Source of the DNA: Plantibacter sp. VKM Ac-2880
Lineage (GTDB): Bacteria > Actinomycetota > Actinomycetes > Actinomycetales > Microbacteriaceae
DNA length: 64,000 bases
Reading direction: 5' to 3'
NCBI RefSeq assembly: GCF_015351235.1
Contig: NZ_JADKSJ010000001.1
Span: forward strand, 2,125,668-2,189,667
Shown: positions 61,517 through 64,000 of the stretch, one piece after another
How positions within the stretch are numbered: position 1 is the first letter of the stretch
Layout: every line of letters starts with the position of its first letter
Notes under the pieces: model-generated
Told to the model about the DNA's origin: nothing
Databases searched by the model: none
The model's input: the letters and a program-made list of their open reading frames with translations, nothing else
Translations under genes and position numbers: made by a program

Positions 61517-64000
61517 TCAGGCGGGTTCGCCGTCGGCGGTCGTGTCGTCCGTAGCCGGCGGGGCGACCGGCGGTGCGATCGCGTTGCCGATGAACCCGAT
61601 GGGAGCGTCGAGCGGCGTGCCGGACGCGTCGCGCTTGGCCCCGACCTCCGGAAGCGTCCGAGGCGTCCCGTCCGTGCCGACGGCGTGTGCCGGAGCGGCA
61701 CCGACCCAGGCGACGGCCAGCTGGTCCTCACCCTTCAGGAAGCGTTGAGACCGGACCCCGCCCGTCGCCCGACCCTTGGCGGGGAACTCCGAGAACTCGG
61801 ACACCTTCGCACTGCCGGTGTCCGTTCCGGCGAGCGTGAGTGAGTTCGTCGCGACGGTGACGACGACCACCTCGTCGTCCGGGAGGACAGCGGTGAAGGA
61901 GATGACCTTCGCACCGGCGGCGAGGTTGATGCCGGCCATGCCACCCGCGGCACGGCCCTGCGGCCGGACGGACGACGCGGCGAAGCGGAGGAGCTGCGCG
62001 TCGGAGGCGACGAACACGAGTTCCGCATCGTCGCCGACCTGCGCCGCACCGATGACACGATCGCGCGGCTTCAGCGTGATGACCTCGACGTCGGGCTTCG
62101 CGGGCAGATCGCCGGGGATGACGCGTTTGACGACGCCGGTCTCGGTGCCGAGCACGATCGGCTGCTCGCTGGACAGGGAGACGATGGCGAGCACCCGCTC
62201 ATCGCGGTCGGGCAGGGAGAGGTACTCACCGATCCGGACGCCGGCCGCGAGCTGGATCGACGCCGCCGGCACCGCGGGGAGGTCGAGCGGCGTGAACCGG
62301 ATGAGCCGTCCCGTGCTCGTGACGGCGCCGAGCTCGGTACGGCTGGTGGTCTCGACGACGCTCAGGATCGCATCGTGCTTGCTCCGACGTCCTGGCCGGG
62401 GCGCCTGAGCATCCGGGTCGAGGTCGACGCGGAGCGCCCGTCCCGTCGCGCTGAGGTAGACGCGGCACGGGGTGTCGGCGAGCTCGAGGATCGGGGCGCT
62501 CTTGCCTCGCCCGGTCGTCGCGACGCTCGGCTTGGCGTTCGTCAACATCGTCCGGCGTGGGGTGCCGAACTGCTCGGCGGCGGCGGCGAGTTCCGCCGAG
62601 ACCGCAGCCCGGATCAGTCGCTGGCTTCCGAGCAGGCGCTCGAGTTCCGCGATCTCCGCGAGCAGTTTGTCGCGCTCCGCCTCGAGTTCGATCCGGGAGA
62701 ACTTCGTGAGCCGTCGAAGCCGGAGCTCGAGGATGTACTCGGCCTGCAGCTGGGACAGGTCGAAGACCTCGATCAGTCTCGCGCGGGCCTGCTCCGAGTC
62801 GTCGCTCGCCCGGATGACCTGGATGACCTCGTCGATGTCGAGGATCGCGATGAGGAGGCCCTCGACGAGGTGCAGGCGTTCCTTCCGCCTAGCCAGCCGG
62901 AACCGGCTCCGGCGGGTGACCACGCTGATGCGGTGGTCGACGTACACCTGGAGCAGCTCGCGGAGACCGAGCGTCTGCGGGCCGCCGTCCACGAGGGCCA
63001 CGTTGTTGATGCTGAACGAATCCTCGAGGGGGGTGTACCGGTAGAGCTGCTCGAGGACGGCTTCGGGGGAAAAGCCGGTCTTGATCCCGATCACGAGCCG
63101 GAGTCCGTGCATCCGGTCGGTGAGGTCGGTGACGTCCGAGATGCCGTTGAGCTTCTTGGAGGTGACGCCGTCCTTGATCTTCTCGATGATCTTCTCGGGC
63201 CCGACCAGGTACGGCAGTTCCGTGATGACGAGGCCGGTCTTCCGGGCGGTCACCGGTTCAACGGACACCTTGGCGCGCGTCTTGAAGGAACCACGGCCCG
63301 TCGCGTAGGCGTCCTTGATGCCGTCGAGCCCCACGATCGTCCCGCCGGACGGCAGGTCCGGCCCGGGGACGAACTCCATGAGGTCCTCGAGGGTGGCCTG
63401 CGGGTGCGCGATGAGGTGCCGGGCGGCGCCGATGACCTCGACGAGGTTGTGCGGCGCCATATTCGTCGCCATACCGACGGCGATGCCGCTGGCGCCGTTC
63501 ACGAGCAGGTTGGGGAACGCCGCAGGCAGCACCTCCGGCTGCATGAACTGGTTGTCGTAGTTCGGGACGAAGTCGACGACGTCCTCGTCGAGGTCGGCGG
63601 TGAGCGCGAGGGCGGCGGCGGCGAGCCGTGCCTCCGTGTAACGCGGGGCCGCCGGCCCGTCGTCGAGCGAGCCGAAGTTGCCGTGGCCGTCGATCAAGGG
63701 CACACGCAGGGTGAACGACTGCGCGAGGCGGACGAGCGCGTCGTAGATCGCCGTGTCGCCGTGCGGGTGTAGCTTGCCCATCACCTCGCCGACGACTCGA
63801 GCCGACTTCACATGGCCGCGATCCGGGCGGAGACCCATCTCGGTCATCTGATAGAGGATGCGCCGCTGGACCGGCTTCAGCCCGTCGCGTGCATCGGGGA
63901 GGGCGCGGGCGTAGATGACCGAATAGGCGTATTCCAGGAAGGAGGTCTGCATCTCCGACGAGACATCGATGTCCTCGATGCGCTCGCCACTGGGCTCCGT
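61517..64000 (-). CDS. parC: DNA topoisomerase IV subunit A (GyrA/ParC family), 5' end outside window
   Basis: At least 827 residues of the breakage-reunion subunit. [34 protein letters not shown], the DNA-gate helix with [19 protein letters not shown] (quinolone-sensitive region), and the catalytic tyrosine in APRYTEARL are followed by the coiled coil and a C-terminal beta-pinwheel (about residues 490-800). The frame stays open to the edge, coding [16 protein letters not shown] before the first Met, so the true start lies outside. It is convergent with parE instead of in an operon with it. Confidence 0.93.
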   Translation of the reverse strand, partial: TEPSGERIEDIDVSSEMQTSFLEYAYSVIYARALPDARDGLKPVQRRILYQMTEMGLRPDRGHVKSARVVGEVMGKLHPHGDTAIYDALVRLAQSFTLRVPLIDGHGNFGSLDDGPAAPRYTEARLAAAALALTADLDEDVVDFVPNYDNQFMQPEVLPAAFPNLLVNGASGIAVGMATNMAPHNLVEVIGAARHLIAHPQATLEDLMEFVPGPDLPSGGTIVGLDGIKDAYATGRGSFKTRAKVSVEPVTARKTGLVITELPYLVGPEKIIEKIKDGVTSKKLNGISDVTDLTDRMHGLRLVIGIKTGFSPEAVLEQLYRYTPLEDSFSINNVALVDGGPQTLGLRELLQVYVDHRISVVTRRSRFRLARRKERLHLVEGLLIAILDIDEVIQVIRASDDSEQARARLIEVFDLSQLQAEYILELRLRRLTKFSRIELEAERDKLLAEIAELERLLGSQRLIRAAVSAELAAAAEQFGTPRRTMLTNAKPSVATTGRGKSAPILELADTPCRVYLSATGRALRVDLDPDAQAPRPGRRSKHDAILSVVETTSRTELGAVTSTGRLIRFTPLDLPAVPAASIQLAAGVRIGEYLSLPDRDERVLAIVSLSSEQPIVLGTETGVVKRVIPGDLPAKPDVEVITLKPRDRVIGAAQVGDDAELVFVASDAQLLRFAASSVRPQGRAAGGMAGINLAAGAKVISFTAVLPDDEVVVVTVATNSLTLAGTDTGSAKVSEFSEFPAKGRATGGVRSQRFLKGEDQLAVAWVGAAPAHAVGTDGTPRTLPEVGAKRDASGTPLDAPIGFIGNAIAPPVAPPATDDTTADGEPA

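Overview
The window is high-GC actinobacterial DNA. Gene content and order point to the family Microbacteriaceae, probably a plant-associated member: glnA2-glnE-glnA, sigA-murT-gatD-small zinc protein-parE, nif3 followed by a C4 zinc-ribbon gene and rnpB, and a large plant-glycan cluster. The genus cannot be fixed from the sequence alone. Coding density is very high and no stretch longer than 300 bases lacks a gene. I see no insertion sequence, prophage, CRISPR array or tRNA.

Region 1 (1-1.7 kb) holds a truncated repeat protein, a DUF2510 membrane protein and a thioredoxin. Region 2 (1.7-19.4 kb) is a carbohydrate-utilisation locus built around one divergent promoter region (10206-10463). Leftward run a LacI-type regulator and four glycosidases (GH36, GH51, GH27, GH95). 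Rightward run a CUT1-type sugar ABC importer without its own ATPase, a GH3, a GH127 beta-L-arabinofuranosidase and a second LacI-type regulator. None of the enzymes shows a signal peptide, so imported oligosaccharides are probably trimmed inside the cell. The combination of alpha-L-Araf, beta-L-Araf and alpha-Gal activities resembles the glycans of plant extensins and arabinogalactan proteins.

Region 3 (19.4-34.9 kb) is a run of mostly single genes. It includes a cyclodeaminase-like protein, a diacylglycerol-kinase-like enzyme, ArfB, an NAD-dependent epimerase, a ThuA-like protein, a luciferase-like oxidoreductase and an SGNH hydrolase. It continues with a sulfite-oxidase-like membrane protein, AzoR, kynureninase, an aldose epimerase, Ohr, the LysG/LysE export pair, Nif3 and a C4 zinc-ribbon protein. 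A 49-residue acidic protein lies hidden at 30971-31120.

Region 4 (34.9-46.8 kb) holds rnpB, whose 3' end is tandemly duplicated. It is followed by ppgK, map, a membrane-anchored alpha/beta hydrolase and the nitrogen cluster glnA2-glnE / glnA, with a textbook GlnR site before glnA. Region 5 (46.8-64 kb) holds a pseudokinase, sucB-lpdA, pepA, a PAC2 protein, an MFS transporter, sigA, murT-gatD, a small zinc protein and convergent parE / parC (parC runs off the right edge).

Two signals run through the window. First, more than 20 genes have a -10-like hexamer (A at position 2, T at position 6) ending exactly 6-7 bases before the start codon, which is the arrangement expected for leaderless mRNAs. 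Second, the MurT/GatD pair has lost the zinc-ribbon cysteines of MurT and the glutaminase cysteine of GatD. In a family with type-B peptidoglycan, cross-linked through the alpha-carboxyl of D-Glu, this suggests the complex has been repurposed. I consider it the best candidate for an undescribed system here.
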